The notes under the pieces were generated by a model, which was given only the letters and a program-made list of their open reading frames with translations, was not told where the DNA came from and did not search any database. Below are positions 34,778 through 43,638 of a stretch of DNA of 64,000 bases, one piece after another (position 1 is the first letter of the stretch; the number at the start of each line of letters is the position of its first letter). Source of the stretch: Curvivirga sp965219885 (GTDB taxonomy: Bacteria > Pseudomonadota > Alphaproteobacteria > UBA8366 > Aestuariispiraceae); NCBI RefSeq assembly GCF_965219885.1, contig NZ_CBDCOT010000009.1, forward strand, positions 434,001 to 498,000, in the 5' to 3' direction. A program made the translations under genes and the position numbers.

Positions 34778-35824
34778 GTGCCGGATAACACCTTAATTAC
34801 ACGTCGAAATTTTCTACTTTTATCAGCTGCTGCAATTGCGGTCGCTGGATGCCAGGCTGAACCGAAGGTTTTAAAACTGACCGGACCCGCGATGGGAACA
34901 AGTTATTCGATTATCGCCATTGATAAATCCGGAACGCTTACCGAAGCAGATTTACGCGACTCAATTGAAACAGAATTGAAAAAGGTAAACGATCATCTTT
35001 CAAACTGGGATCCAAATTCCGAAATTTCTCGCTTCAATAAATCACCCTCTATCGAAGCGATCTCTGTTTCACCAATGTTGGCAGAAGTTATGCAAGCCGC
35101 ACAGGAAATTCATATTGCCAGTGAAGGACAATTTGATGTTACACTAGGTCCATTGATTGATCTTTGGGGATTCGGTGCAAAAGATCGTGAATTGCAAACA
35201 CCAACTGATTTGGAAATTGCAGAAGCTTTGAAAATTTCAAACCAAAGCCGAAATCTATCCATCACTGATATAACTCTGCAAAAACATCTGCCAGATACAA
35301 GCATTTATCTATCTGCCATTGGCAAAGGCTACGGTGTTGATGTATTGGCTCGTAAACTGTCAGAGCTTGGTATCAAAGATTATATGGTGGAAATTGGCGG
35401 CGATCTCTATACCGCAGGTAAAAACCCACAAGGACAACCTTGGAAAATCGGTATCGAAACACCAAATACGTTGGATCCTTCTACTCATCAAGTGGTCGAT
35501 CTATCCAATCTAGGCATGGCAACATCTGGTGATTATCGAAATTATTTCGAAAAAGATGGCCAACGTTATTCTCATATTCTGGATGCGCAGACAGGCCGCC
35601 CCATCACTCATAGAACCGCATCTGTTACTGTCTTGGCGGAAAACGCCATGTTGGCCGATGGATGGGCAACCGCGATGTTGGTTTTGGGGCGTGAACGTGG
35701 CTTAAAAATCGCAAATCAACTTAATATGGCTGTTTTATTCATTGAAAGAGATGCTGAGACAACCCATACTAAGTTCATCACAACACCAAGCAATCGCTTT
35801 ACCGCCTTGCAAGTTAAGGAATAA
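34778..35824 (+). CDS. apbE: FAD:protein FMN transferase, lipoprotein
   Basis: The product is a 348-residue ApbE that transfers FMN from FAD to the threonines of NqrB and NqrC. It has a twin-arginine-like start (ITRRNFLLLS) and a lipobox AVAGC (Cys about 25), so it is anchored at the outer face of the inner membrane. Family motifs GTSYSI, SAIGKGYGVD, MVEIGGDLYTAG and the metal-binding ADGWATAMLVLG are present. The GTG at 34778 has GGAGG 6 bases upstream and is preferred over the ATG at 34760. nqrM follows 13 bases later. Confidence 0.95.
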   Translation: MPDNTLITRRNFLLLSAAAIAVAGCQAEPKVLKLTGPAMGTSYSIIAIDKSGTLTEADLRDSIETELKKVNDHLSNWDPNSEISRFNKSPSIEAISVSPMLAEVMQAAQEIHIASEGQFDVTLGPLIDLWGFGAKDRELQTPTDLEIAEALKISNQSRNLSITDITLQKHLPDTSIYLSAIGKGYGVDVLARKLSELGIKDYMVEIGGDLYTAGKNPQGQPWKIGIETPNTLDPSTHQVVDLSNLGMATSGDYRNYFEKDGQRYSHILDAQTGRPITHRTASVTVLAENAMLADGWATAMLVLGRERGLKIANQLNMAVLFIERDAETTHTKFITTPSNRFTALQVKE

Positions 35825-35837
35825 GGATAAGTTACCT

Positions 35838-36080
35838 ATGGAAACCTTCTTTCTCGCTTTTGGATTACTGTTAATCGTAATCGTTGGCATGGCCCTTGGT
35901 GTGATCTTTCAGGGTAAAACTATCAAAGGCAGCTGTGGTGGCCTCAATGCCATCGCTGATGCAGATAAATGTCTGGTATGCAGCAAAGAAATCGACCCAG
36001 ACAGTCCTTTGCGCGAACGCTTACTTTGCCCACGCGGCAAAGAAATTGCCCGTAAACGCTCCGAACAAGCAAAGGCTTAG
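35838..36080 (+). CDS. nqrM: Na+-NQR maturation protein NqrM
   Basis: The product is an 80-residue protein of the NqrM (DUF539) family, needed to place the intramembrane iron centre of NqrD/E. One N-terminal helix (about 3-25) is followed by four cysteines (GSCGGLN, KCLVCSK, LLCPRG). The ATG at 35838 gives the expected family length. It is co-transcribed with apbE and separated from the nqr structural operon by a divergent promoter, rather than following nqrF. Confidence 0.95.
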   Translation: METFFLAFGLLLIVIVGMALGVIFQGKTIKGSCGGLNAIADADKCLVCSKEIDPDSPLRERLLCPRGKEIARKRSEQAKA

Positions 36081-36153
36081 TCATCTTCATTCTTTATCAG
36101 TTATAGCGATGAACCACAATTACTCCTAGCTTAATATCGTTAAATTATCTTAT

Positions 36154-36960
36154 TTATGGTCTCAAATGTTCTGCTGCGGGATTGAGTATATTGATTGCAG
36201 ATTGATTTCCCATACCCCAAATTGCTTGGATAACAGGTATATCTGACCTGGATAACTCAATAATTTTATCTATGTTGCTGTTCTCCACTTCCATTCCTAC
36301 CACGATACCGACTAATGCATCACTGAAGGATAAAAATTGATCATTAGTTCCTTCAGTAATCAAAATAAAACGATATTCGTTCTCTGTGTGCCAGTCACAA
36401 TGCTTATAGAAAAAAAAATAATCTGGATTGTTAATAATATAGTCTTTTGCATCTTCAAAATCTGAGCAGTTATGTATAAGACCATCGCGTGAAGGACCAT
36501 AACTTATTTTTCCGTCAAGCATGATATCTTCATTGTCTTTATTATTACAAATTGCTGTCCTCAATTTTTCTTTATCAAAAACTAGACAAATGCCTTTGTG
36601 ATTATCACCATATGAGGCCCACATACGAGGTTTAGCAAAACCGCGACTGCAGAAATCATCCGTTAGAATATCACAAGAGAAACATACAGCTTTCGTTTGC
36701 GAACGGAAATAATCAACTAATTGCGGCCTAATATTCGAAGAAGAAGGTTCAATAGTGATTATATCTTCAAATCTGGATTCTTTAGGATCATTAAGATTCA
36801 TGAATCGATTGAATTTTAATGTTTTGTTCGGCAAAATACAATCTATAGCTGTGCCTGCGGTAGTATAATGATATAAATACTTTTCAATATCAAAATCATT
36901 AGAGCGTCTAAACTGAAAAGGATGGATATTATTATCATACATTGGCGTAAAGCTGGTCAT
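36154..36960 (-). CDS. DUF2971-family protein of unknown function
   Basis: The product is a 268-residue soluble protein. The DUF2971 pattern is clear: an early YHYTTAGTAIDCIL, then LKFNRFMNLNDPKES, a middle KPRMWASYGDNHKGICLVFD and a late WHTENEYRFIL. The family is widespread and scattered among bacteria and phages, without a settled role. This gene looks more AT-rich than its neighbours and stands alone between the NQR maturation genes and a small membrane-protein gene, which suggests later acquisition. I cannot assign a function. Confidence 0.75.
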   Translation of the reverse strand: MTSFTPMYDNNIHPFQFRRSNDFDIEKYLYHYTTAGTAIDCILPNKTLKFNRFMNLNDPKESRFEDIITIEPSSSNIRPQLVDYFRSQTKAVCFSCDILTDDFCSRGFAKPRMWASYGDNHKGICLVFDKEKLRTAICNNKDNEDIMLDGKISYGPSRDGLIHNCSDFEDAKDYIINNPDYFFFYKHCDWHTENEYRFILITEGTNDQFLSFSDALVGIVVGMEVENSNIDKIIELSRSDIPVIQAIWGMGNQSAINILNPAAEHLRP

Positions 36961-37036
36961 GTCAGAATCTATGAGGTAATAGCCAAATTATTAACAGAAC
37001 ACCAATTCAAATAAAAGGCCGATGATAAATCATACC

Positions 37037-37213
37037 CTAAGGCACCACAGGCATAAAACCAACAATCAATAAACATGCAGCGGCGATTAAACCGAATAGC
37101 CAGAGCTGCCATTTTGGGCCTTCTGCTTTCCAGACACGTCGATACTGGAAGCCTGCAAGACAGGCGATCACAAAGATAATAGTGGCGCTTAAAGATGTAA
37201 GGGTGACTGTCAT
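37037..37213 (-). CDS. Small two-helix membrane protein, hypothetical
   Basis: An open frame of 58 codons starts at the ATG at 37213-37211. The protein begins MTVTLTSLSATIIFVIACLA (first helix about 8-24), has a short charged loop (YRRVWKAEGPKWQ), and then a second helix (LWLFGLIAAACLLIVGFM), ending in VVP. The two-helix, positive-loop design is typical of real small membrane proteins. The ribosome site is weak (GAGGGAAG about 10-15 bases upstream). It matches no family I recognise. Its partner CBS gene at 37299 diverges. Confidence 0.5.
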   Translation of the reverse strand: MTVTLTSLSATIIFVIACLAGFQYRRVWKAEGPKWQLWLFGLIAAACLLIVGFMPVVP

Positions 37214-37298
37214 CTTAAAGAAACTCTTCCCTCAAAAGTGAATTTGGCTTTATACTCATAAGCATAGTAAGTGTGACAATCAAGTGAGGAGGATCTAC

Positions 37299-37820
37299 AT
37301 GCCTGTCTCTTTTCAAGCACCAAAAAGGGGTGATAAAGACAAGAACAAGACCGTTAGCCAGTCAAATAAAAGCAATCTGGCCCAAGATACAGCCACCGTT
37401 CAAGACATATTGACCAAGAAAGGCGATACTGTTTTTTCCATTCGACCAGAAGACACATTGGGTCAGGCTGTAGAACTTTTAAGTGAAAAACACATTGGTG
37501 CCCTCGTCGTAACAAACGCCAATGGTGATCTAAAGGGTATCCTTTCTGAACGCGATATTGTGCGTAAACTCGCCCAGACACCGGGCAAAACACTTCCCCA
37601 TAAAACTGAACAGGTTATGACCAGCAATGTCGAGACCTGCACCCGTGAGGAAAGCCTTATTTCCGTGCTTTCACGCATGACTGAGGGGCGTTTCCGCCAT
37701 ATGCCGGTCGTGGAAAACAACCATCTACTTGGCATCGTTACTATAGGTGACGTGGTCAATTACCGTTTGGTTGAACTGGAATATGAAGCCTTACAGCTTA
37801 AACAACTTGTTGTTGGGTAA
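37299..37820 (+). CDS. CBS-pair domain protein
   Basis: The product is a 173-residue cytoplasmic protein with two CBS motifs forming one Bateman module. The first reads ILTKKGDTVFSIRPEDTLGQ to GDLKGILSERDIVRKLA (about 30-95), and the second reads MTSNVETCTREESL to LLGIVTIGDVVNYRL (about 105-160). Such stand-alone modules bind adenine nucleotides and regulate partner proteins. GAGGAGG 6 bases before the ATG at 37299 fixes the start. The SERDIVR and TIGDVV segments are typical of the small CBS proteins common in alphaproteobacteria. Its partner is unknown. Confidence 0.88.
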   Translation: MPVSFQAPKRGDKDKNKTVSQSNKSNLAQDTATVQDILTKKGDTVFSIRPEDTLGQAVELLSEKHIGALVVTNANGDLKGILSERDIVRKLAQTPGKTLPHKTEQVMTSNVETCTREESLISVLSRMTEGRFRHMPVVENNHLLGIVTIGDVVNYRLVELEYEALQLKQLVVG

Positions 37821-37954
37821 CCTATGGCGCCTTTGGATAAGACAAATTACTGGTTATCCAAATTGAAATTTATTCTATCAGTCGGGTTCTTATAGTCGGT
37901 TCTGGATGGAGAGGGTCATGTGGCCCTCATCCACATCGAACAAAGGACTGAATT

Positions 37955-38311
37955 ATGATACCATTTAAACTGAGTGCAGAAACTGTCTCTCTCGATTCTT
38001 GGGGCACCCCTGAAGATTTAGGTGCAGAAACACTTTCCGGCAACCCGAAACTATCAGGTTTATTTCAAGAAGGCGGTCCGGATACACCGGTATCCGCGGG
38101 CCTTTATCAAGCGACCCATGGCACTTTCAAAGTTGTTTATCCTTTTAGTGAACATGCCACAATCCTTGAAGGCGAAGTTATATTAACAGATGATAGTGGC
38201 AATAGCGTTACTTACGGTCCGGGGGATAGCTGGTTCGTTTCAAAAGGTGAAACTATCATCTGGGATATCAAATCCGACTTTATTCGCAAAAGCTTCATCG
38301 CCGTGAGTTAG
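37955..38311 (+). CDS. Cupin-domain protein (cupin_3/EutQ-like)
   Basis: The product is a 118-residue single-domain cupin. The two half-motifs are visible as TFKVVYPFSEHATILEGEVILTDD and YGPGDSWFVSKGETIIWDI. The first lacks the full HxH metal triad, having only His in SEHATILEGEV, so metal binding is uncertain. Related proteins occur as DUF861 or (S)-ureidoglycine aminohydrolase-like cupins of unclear role. A stem-loop follows the stop. Confidence 0.8.
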   Translation: MIPFKLSAETVSLDSWGTPEDLGAETLSGNPKLSGLFQEGGPDTPVSAGLYQATHGTFKVVYPFSEHATILEGEVILTDDSGNSVTYGPGDSWFVSKGETIIWDIKSDFIRKSFIAVS

Positions 38312-38319
38312 ATATACAT

Positions 38320-38345
38320 GAGGAATGAGCAACCTCTCATTCCTC
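38320..38345 (+). terminator. Hairpin after cupin gene
   Basis: A perfect 10-bp stem GAGGAATGAG / CTCATTCCTC encloses a 6-base loop 8 bases after the cupin stop. There is no T-run, so termination may be weak or Rho-dependent. Confidence 0.5.
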
Positions 38346-38427
38346 CCCATTAATATAACTTGTTCATAGTTTTGAGACTGGGTAGAGTTTGCTTGTTGAA
38401 TAATAACGCATTTAGTGAAGAGCAAAC

Positions 38428-39147
38428 ATGTCGCAAGAACCGCATATTCTGATTGTTGATGATGATCTCGGCATTCAAAAACTATTGAAAAAGTTTTTGT
38501 CCCAATTCGGGTTTCGGGTCACCTTAAGCACCAATGGGCAAGAAATGCGTAAAGCCCTTGAAGATTGGCAAATCGATCTTGTGGTCTTGGATGTCATGCT
38601 GCCGGGCGAAGATGGTTTTGCTTTATGCAAGGAAATTCGCCAAGACAGCAATATGCCAATCATTATGCTGACGGCAGTGAATGAAGAATATGATCGTATT
38701 TTAGGGTTGGAGTTAGGGGCAGATGATTATCTAACCAAACCCTTTAATCCACGGGAGCTTATGGCACGAATCAAAGCCATTTTACGCCGTGTAGAAGACC
38801 AAGGGGAACTTTCAACAAATACTAAATTCTCCAAGGCAATATTTGGCAATTGGACATTGAATATCAATGCACGTGAACTGGCTGATCAAAAAGGGGTCGT
38901 CACACATTTAAGTTCCGGTGAGTTTGCTTTGCTCGTCACCCTTTTACAAAACAGTCAGCGTGTTTTAAGTCGTGAGCAACTTGTTGACATTACAAGAAAG
39001 CGTAGCTCTCTTCCCTTTGATCGAAGCATTGATATCCAAATCAGTCGACTACGTAAGAAAATAGAAACGGACCCGAAAGCCCCGCATATTATCAAAACCA
39101 TACGCGGTCAGGGCTACCAATTTTGTTGTGAGGCTGAATTCACCTGA
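38428..39147 (+). CDS. OmpR-family response regulator (GltR-like by context)
   Basis: The product is a 239-residue DNA-binding response regulator. The receiver domain (1-120) has the acidic pair DDD, phospho-acceptor Asp in LVVLDVMLPGEDG (about residue 52) and Lys in TKPFNPRELM. The C-terminal winged helix (about 140-235) has the LSSGEFALLVTLL and VSRLRKKIE-like ISRLRKKIETDP segments. It shares its last base with the start of the kinase gene. Its position beside a Gts-type glucose importer resembles the GltR/GtrS arrangement of Pseudomonas; that role is inferred. Confidence 0.93.
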   Translation: MSQEPHILIVDDDLGIQKLLKKFLSQFGFRVTLSTNGQEMRKALEDWQIDLVVLDVMLPGEDGFALCKEIRQDSNMPIIMLTAVNEEYDRILGLELGADDYLTKPFNPRELMARIKAILRRVEDQGELSTNTKFSKAIFGNWTLNINARELADQKGVVTHLSSGEFALLVTLLQNSQRVLSREQLVDITRKRSSLPFDRSIDIQISRLRKKIETDPKAPHIIKTIRGQGYQFCCEAEFT

Positions 39148-40634
39148 TGTGGGCTTATCTAAATAATTGGATACGTCCGATCAAACCCAAAACATTAGGC
39201 GGGCGTATTTCTGTTATCCTGTTGATGGCGGGTATAACCATTGCTGCTTTAAGTGCCGGTGCCAGTTTCTATTTCACAAATCTGAATAAGAAATATGCAC
39301 AATCCTATAATCTAGGTGTCGACATTTATCAGTATCTTTCAGAATTACAGATAAAAGATAAACCATCCTTTGAAATTCCCGTATCGATTCTAGAAATCTC
39401 AGCAGATGTTCCTTCAGAGGCTCTTATCCAACAATCTATCAAGGTGCCAGACCATCTTATTGACGAGATTAGATACATAAAAATAACTCTTCTTTTTAAA
39501 GAGGGGAGTTTGGCGCCAGAGCAAATTTTGCATATCCAGCAAGCACCGGGTTCTGCTCATTTTTGGGGGCAGCTATCCACAGAAATCACAAGACAAGGCA
39601 GAGAAACTTCCATTCTCCTGCAATTTTCCAATGGTGAACAGTTAACACTACATTCCCCAGAATTCTGGCAAGAAAGATTGGTCCCCGCAGCTGTTTTCTT
39701 GTTATTCTTTGCAGGCTTTGTTGCATGTTTACTTTTCTACTCCTTTACCGCCAATCTATTGGCAGGTCCCTTCGTAAATTTAACCCGCATTATCCAAGAA
39801 CAAGGTAAGAAAAGAAAAGTTACCTTAGCAGAAGAACGTGGTCCAATTGAAGCCCGTGAAATGGCACGTGCTTATAACGCTATCAGACAACAGATCATGC
39901 AAATGCTTGACGGGCGCACCAGAATGCTGGCCGCAATTTCACATGATTTACGTACGCCGGGCACACGCCTTCGTTTGCGGGCAGAATTTGTTGAAGATGA
40001 TGAGTTACGTGAAGAAATCCTGAAAGACCTTGATGAGATGGATGGTCTGTTAAATGAAGTATTGGATTTCCTGAATGACAATAATCAGAAGGAAGAGAAG
40101 AAGAACGTGATCTTCCTCTCATTGCTGGAATCCATCTGTGATGACTATATCGATCTGGGCAGGCCTGTAACTTATAACGGGTTAAAGCCATTAAATTTTG
40201 AACAAGTTACAACTGTATTTGGGAAACAGGAATCTGAAACCAAATTCTTTGCAGACGAACGTAAAATTCAAATATCCTGCCGTCCTGATACTTTACGTCG
40301 TGCCATCACAAATTTGATCGACAATGCCTTAAAATATGGCGGCTGTGCGGTTATTGACGTGGATGCAACTCCGAAAGATATTACCATTACGATTGCTGAT
40401 AAAGGCCCCGGTATTCCAGAAGAAGAAATGGATAATGTGTTCTTGCCCTTCTTCCGTCTGGAAACATCACGCGGACGCCAAACAGGCGGGAGCGGATTGG
40501 GCCTCGCCATCGTTAAAACGATTATCGAGGCCCATAACGGCGATATCGATCTATCAAATCATCCTAAACAGGGATTGATCATTTCAGTTAGGTTGCCTAG
40601 AGAATGGCAACCTATGACTAATACGGCTGATTAA
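39147..40634 (+). CDS. EnvZ-type sensor histidine kinase
   Basis: The product is a 495-residue membrane kinase. Helix 1 (about 20-42), a periplasmic sensor region (about 43-175), helix 2 (about 178-200), a HAMP linker, the phospho-acceptor His in AISHDLRTPGTRLRLR, the N box NLIDNALKYG and the ATP-lid motifs DKGPGIP and GGSGLGLAIVK follow in order. The usual Leu after the H-box proline is Gly. It overlaps the tail of the converging importer ATPase gene by 4 bases. It most likely senses a periplasmic sugar or sugar acid and signals to the regulator at 38428. Confidence 0.93.
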   Translation: MWAYLNNWIRPIKPKTLGGRISVILLMAGITIAALSAGASFYFTNLNKKYAQSYNLGVDIYQYLSELQIKDKPSFEIPVSILEISADVPSEALIQQSIKVPDHLIDEIRYIKITLLFKEGSLAPEQILHIQQAPGSAHFWGQLSTEITRQGRETSILLQFSNGEQLTLHSPEFWQERLVPAAVFLLFFAGFVACLLFYSFTANLLAGPFVNLTRIIQEQGKKRKVTLAEERGPIEAREMARAYNAIRQQIMQMLDGRTRMLAAISHDLRTPGTRLRLRAEFVEDDELREEILKDLDEMDGLLNEVLDFLNDNNQKEEKKNVIFLSLLESICDDYIDLGRPVTYNGLKPLNFEQVTTVFGKQESETKFFADERKIQISCRPDTLRRAITNLIDNALKYGGCAVIDVDATPKDITITIADKGPGIPEEEMDNVFLPFFRLETSRGRQTGGSGLGLAIVKTIIEAHNGDIDLSNHPKQGLIISVRLPREWQPMTNTAD

Positions 40635-41746
40635 ATCCGTTTGGTTGAAATTGGATCAAACAGATTTGCCTTTGACATATCTGCCATAAATTTCATGACC
40701 TCACCGGATTGAACAACTTTATCAGGACGCACACGTGCGACGACTTCTGTATCCCCTAAAGTGATAAAAGTCATGGTATCAGCCCCCGTAGGTTCCAAAA
40801 CATCCACCTCACAATCAAACTCAAAATGATGCCCTGTATGGGCCACATCATTCTCGCGATAATGAGTAATCGCTTCAGGGCGAATACCCAGAACAACTTC
40901 CTGTCCTAACCAGTCTTCATATTGCTCATTCGCATTTGGAAGAGGCAAAAAGATTTCTTCGTCATTGCGTCGCTTGATAGACACACCAAGACGATCATTC
41001 TCTTTGATCAATGTGGTTGGAATGAAATTCATGGAAGGTGATCCGATGAAACCAGCGACAAACATATTTTCAGGTTTCTCATAGATTGTTTGCGGGTCTG
41101 CAAATTGCTGCAAGATCCCATCTTTCATAACCGCAATCCGTGAGGCCAAAGTCATCGCTTCAATCTGATCATGGGTCACATAGACAATCGTCGACCCTAA
41201 ACGTTGATGCAGTTTTTTAATCTCTGTGCGCATCTCGACACGTAATTTCGCATCAAGATTGGAAAGAGGTTCATCAAACAAGAAGATTTCCGGATTACGC
41301 ACCAATGCACGCCCCATTGCCACACGTTGGCGCTGTCCACCGGAAAGTTGTGATGGCTTTCGGTCTAACAGGTGCTCAATTTGAAGCAATTCTGAAACAG
41401 TCTGAACAGCAGCTTCCTGTTCAGATTTTGGTATTTTACGAATTTCCATCCCAAAGGTGATATTCTTGCGAACGGTCATATTCGGATAGAGCGCATAGGA
41501 TTGAAACACCATAGCGATATCACGGTCTTTTGGTTGCACGTTATTCACGCGGCTATCGCCAATCAAGATATCCCCATCTGTCGGTGTTTCAAGTCCGGCG
41601 ATCAAGTTCAATAAAGTGGATTTACCACAACCGGATGGCCCCACAAGTACAAGGAATTCACCATCATCAATTTGGATATCAATATTTTTCAGAATATCGA
41701 TTGAGCCAAAGCTTTTTTTGACATTATTAATGCTTAAAGAAGCCAT
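40631..41746 (-). CDS. Sugar ABC importer ATPase (MalK/UgpC/GtsD type)
   Basis: The product is a 371-residue MalK-type ATPase. The nucleotide domain has Walker A GPSGCGKST, Q-loop VFQSYALYPNMTV, signature LSGGQRQRVAMGRALVR, Walker B IFLFDEPLSNLDAKLR and switch His in VTHDQIEAM. The C-terminal TOBE domain (about 240-360) includes GIRPEAI. It is last in the order binding protein, permease, permease, ATPase. It may serve other sugar permeases too, as MalK-type ATPases often do. Confidence 0.94.
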   Translation of the reverse strand: MASLSINNVKKSFGSIDILKNIDIQIDDGEFLVLVGPSGCGKSTLLNLIAGLETPTDGDILIGDSRVNNVQPKDRDIAMVFQSYALYPNMTVRKNITFGMEIRKIPKSEQEAAVQTVSELLQIEHLLDRKPSQLSGGQRQRVAMGRALVRNPEIFLFDEPLSNLDAKLRVEMRTEIKKLHQRLGSTIVYVTHDQIEAMTLASRIAVMKDGILQQFADPQTIYEKPENMFVAGFIGSPSMNFIPTTLIKENDRLGVSIKRRNDEEIFLPLPNANEQYEDWLGQEVVLGIRPEAITHYRENDVAHTGHHFEFDCEVDVLEPTGADTMTFITLGDTEVVARVRPDKVVQSGEVMKFMADMSKANLFDPISTKRI

Positions 41747-41750
41747 TTTA

Positions 41751-42638
41751 TTATCCTTTCACGGACCCTGCGGTCAGGCCGCGGACGAAATATTTTCCAG
41801 CTACGATGTAAACGATTAATGTTGGCAAGCCTGTCAGAATAGCAGCAGCCATATCCACATTATATCGCTTCACACCGGTGGTCGTGTTCACAAGGTTATT
41901 CAAAGCAACCGTCATTGGTTGTGCATCCCCGGAGGTAAAAGAAGCCCCAAATAGGAAGTCATTCCAGATTTGGGTAAATTGCCAGATGACCGTCACCACA
42001 ATAATAGGCAGGGAAATCGGCAACATGATCCGCCAAAAAATTGTGAAAAAGCCTGCACCATCAATAGTGGCTGCTTTCACAAGTTCGCTTGGCACACCCA
42101 CATAGTAGTTACGGAAGAATAAGGTGGTAAAAGAAAGACCATAGATCGTATGGACCAAAATCAAACCAAATGTAGAGTTTGATAACCCCAACTTGCCCAA
42201 CAACTGAGCCATTGGCATGATCACCACCTGAAATGGGATAAAACAGCCAAACAACATCAACGCAAACATAATATTTGCACCTTTGAAATGCCATTTAGAT
42301 AAAGAATAGCCTGTCAAAGCCCCGATCATGGTTGATAAAGCAACACCTGGGATCGCAATTAACATAGAATTCCAGAAATAAGGTTTAATCCCGGTACAAT
42401 TCACCCCGATACATGCCTCACTCCAGGCAAACTGCCATGCTTCAAACGTAACAAGGCGTGGTAAAGCCAATAATGACCCTTCGCGAATTTCACTCAACGG
42501 TTTAAAGGATGTTGAAATCATCACAAATAGCGGGACGAGATAGAATAACGCAAAACCACCTAGGATAATGTATAACAATACACGCAAAATGATCTGTGTG
42601 ATCAATTGAGAGTTTGATTCAAGCTGATAATCAGACAT
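41751..42638 (-). CDS. Sugar ABC importer permease (MalG/GtsC type)
   Basis: The product is a 295-residue inner-membrane permease with six helices. The EAA coupling loop reads ELVKAATIDGAGFFTIFWRIMLPIS (positions about 190-214). It overlaps the preceding permease gene by 8 bases and precedes the ATPase by 4 bases. It pairs with the MalF-like subunit to form the channel for the sugar delivered by the binding protein at 43639. Confidence 0.92.
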   Translation of the reverse strand: MSDYQLESNSQLITQIILRVLLYIILGGFALFYLVPLFVMISTSFKPLSEIREGSLLALPRLVTFEAWQFAWSEACIGVNCTGIKPYFWNSMLIAIPGVALSTMIGALTGYSLSKWHFKGANIMFALMLFGCFIPFQVVIMPMAQLLGKLGLSNSTFGLILVHTIYGLSFTTLFFRNYYVGVPSELVKAATIDGAGFFTIFWRIMLPISLPIIVVTVIWQFTQIWNDFLFGASFTSGDAQPMTVALNNLVNTTTGVKRYNVDMAAAILTGLPTLIVYIVAGKYFVRGLTAGSVKG

Positions 42639-43539
42639 TTTTACGCCCTCTCAATTCAGAGTATAAATAAGGGACAATGATTGCCATCACCGTACAAAGC
42701 ATCATCATCGCACTGGCAGCCCCTAATCCCATCTGATTACGATTGAAAGTCATCACATACATAAATGTTGCTGGTAAGTCCGTAGATGTCCCCGGCCCTC
42801 CACCTGTAAGTGCAATCACAAGGTCAAAACTCTTCACTGCTAAATGTGCCAAAATCACGATAGCACTTAAAAATACCGGACGAATTGATGGAATAATAAT
42901 TCCCATATAGATACGCGGTAAACTTGCCCCATCCATTTGGGCCGCCTTGATAATATCCTGATCAACACCACGAAGTGCTGCCAAGAATAACGCCATCACA
43001 AAGCCCGATGACTGCCATACCCCCGCAAGTACCACTGTATAAAGCGCCATTTCAGGATCAATGAGCCAATCAAAACTGAAGCTTGTCCAACCCAATTCAT
43101 GCATGGTTTTCTCAAATCCCAACCCCGGATTTAAGATCCATTTCCATGTTGTACCTGTCACGATGAAAGACAACGCCATAGGATAAAGGAAGATTGTGCG
43201 AATGGCACCTTCCGCACGAATCCGTTGATCCAGTAAAATTGCTAAAACAATTCCGATCAACAAACAAATACCAATAAACAAACCACTGAAGACAAATAAG
43301 TTTTCAATTGCAACATGCCAGCGCGACATGCTCCACAATTTCACATATTGCTTAATACCTATGAGATCGAAATTGGGCAGCATGCGTGATTTCGTAAATG
43401 AAATATATGCTGTCCAAAGGATAAAGCCGTAAACAAAAACCAAAGAAATTGCAAAAGAAGGTGCGACGACCAGTTTCGAAATATGTGGTTGTATACGCGC
43501 TCTAATTCCCCCTGAAGACGCTATGGTAGGCTTAGCCAC
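42631..43539 (-). CDS. Sugar ABC importer permease (MalF/GtsB type)
   Basis: The product is a 302-residue permease with six helices. Its EAA loop reads DIIKAAQMDGASLPRIY, and a GGGPGTSTDLPATFMY segment typical of the UgpA/GtsB group follows. It starts 99 bases after the binding-protein gene, across an RNA hairpin, and overlaps the next permease by 8 bases. The absence of the large P2 loop of MalF agrees with monosaccharide-type importers. Confidence 0.92.
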   Translation of the reverse strand: MAKPTIASSGGIRARIQPHISKLVVAPSFAISLVFVYGFILWTAYISFTKSRMLPNFDLIGIKQYVKLWSMSRWHVAIENLFVFSGLFIGICLLIGIVLAILLDQRIRAEGAIRTIFLYPMALSFIVTGTTWKWILNPGLGFEKTMHELGWTSFSFDWLIDPEMALYTVVLAGVWQSSGFVMALFLAALRGVDQDIIKAAQMDGASLPRIYMGIIIPSIRPVFLSAIVILAHLAVKSFDLVIALTGGGPGTSTDLPATFMYVMTFNRNQMGLGAASAMMMLCTVMAIIVPYLYSELRGRKNV

Positions 43540-43592
43540 AACACGGTCCTTTCCGTAAATTTGTAATTATAGGGAATAATAGATTTAAAAGA

Positions 43593-43618
43593 GGAGGCTA
43601 AACAGGGTTTAAACCTCC
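43593..43618 (-). terminator. Hairpin between binding-protein and permease genes
   Basis: GGAGG and CCTCC arms, with an inner TAAAC/GTTTA pairing, form a bulged stem followed on the minus strand by a short TTTT. Such intercistronic hairpins keep the binding protein more abundant than the membrane parts. Confidence 0.5.
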
Positions 43619-43638
43619 CCCTTCACAGGTATAAACGT

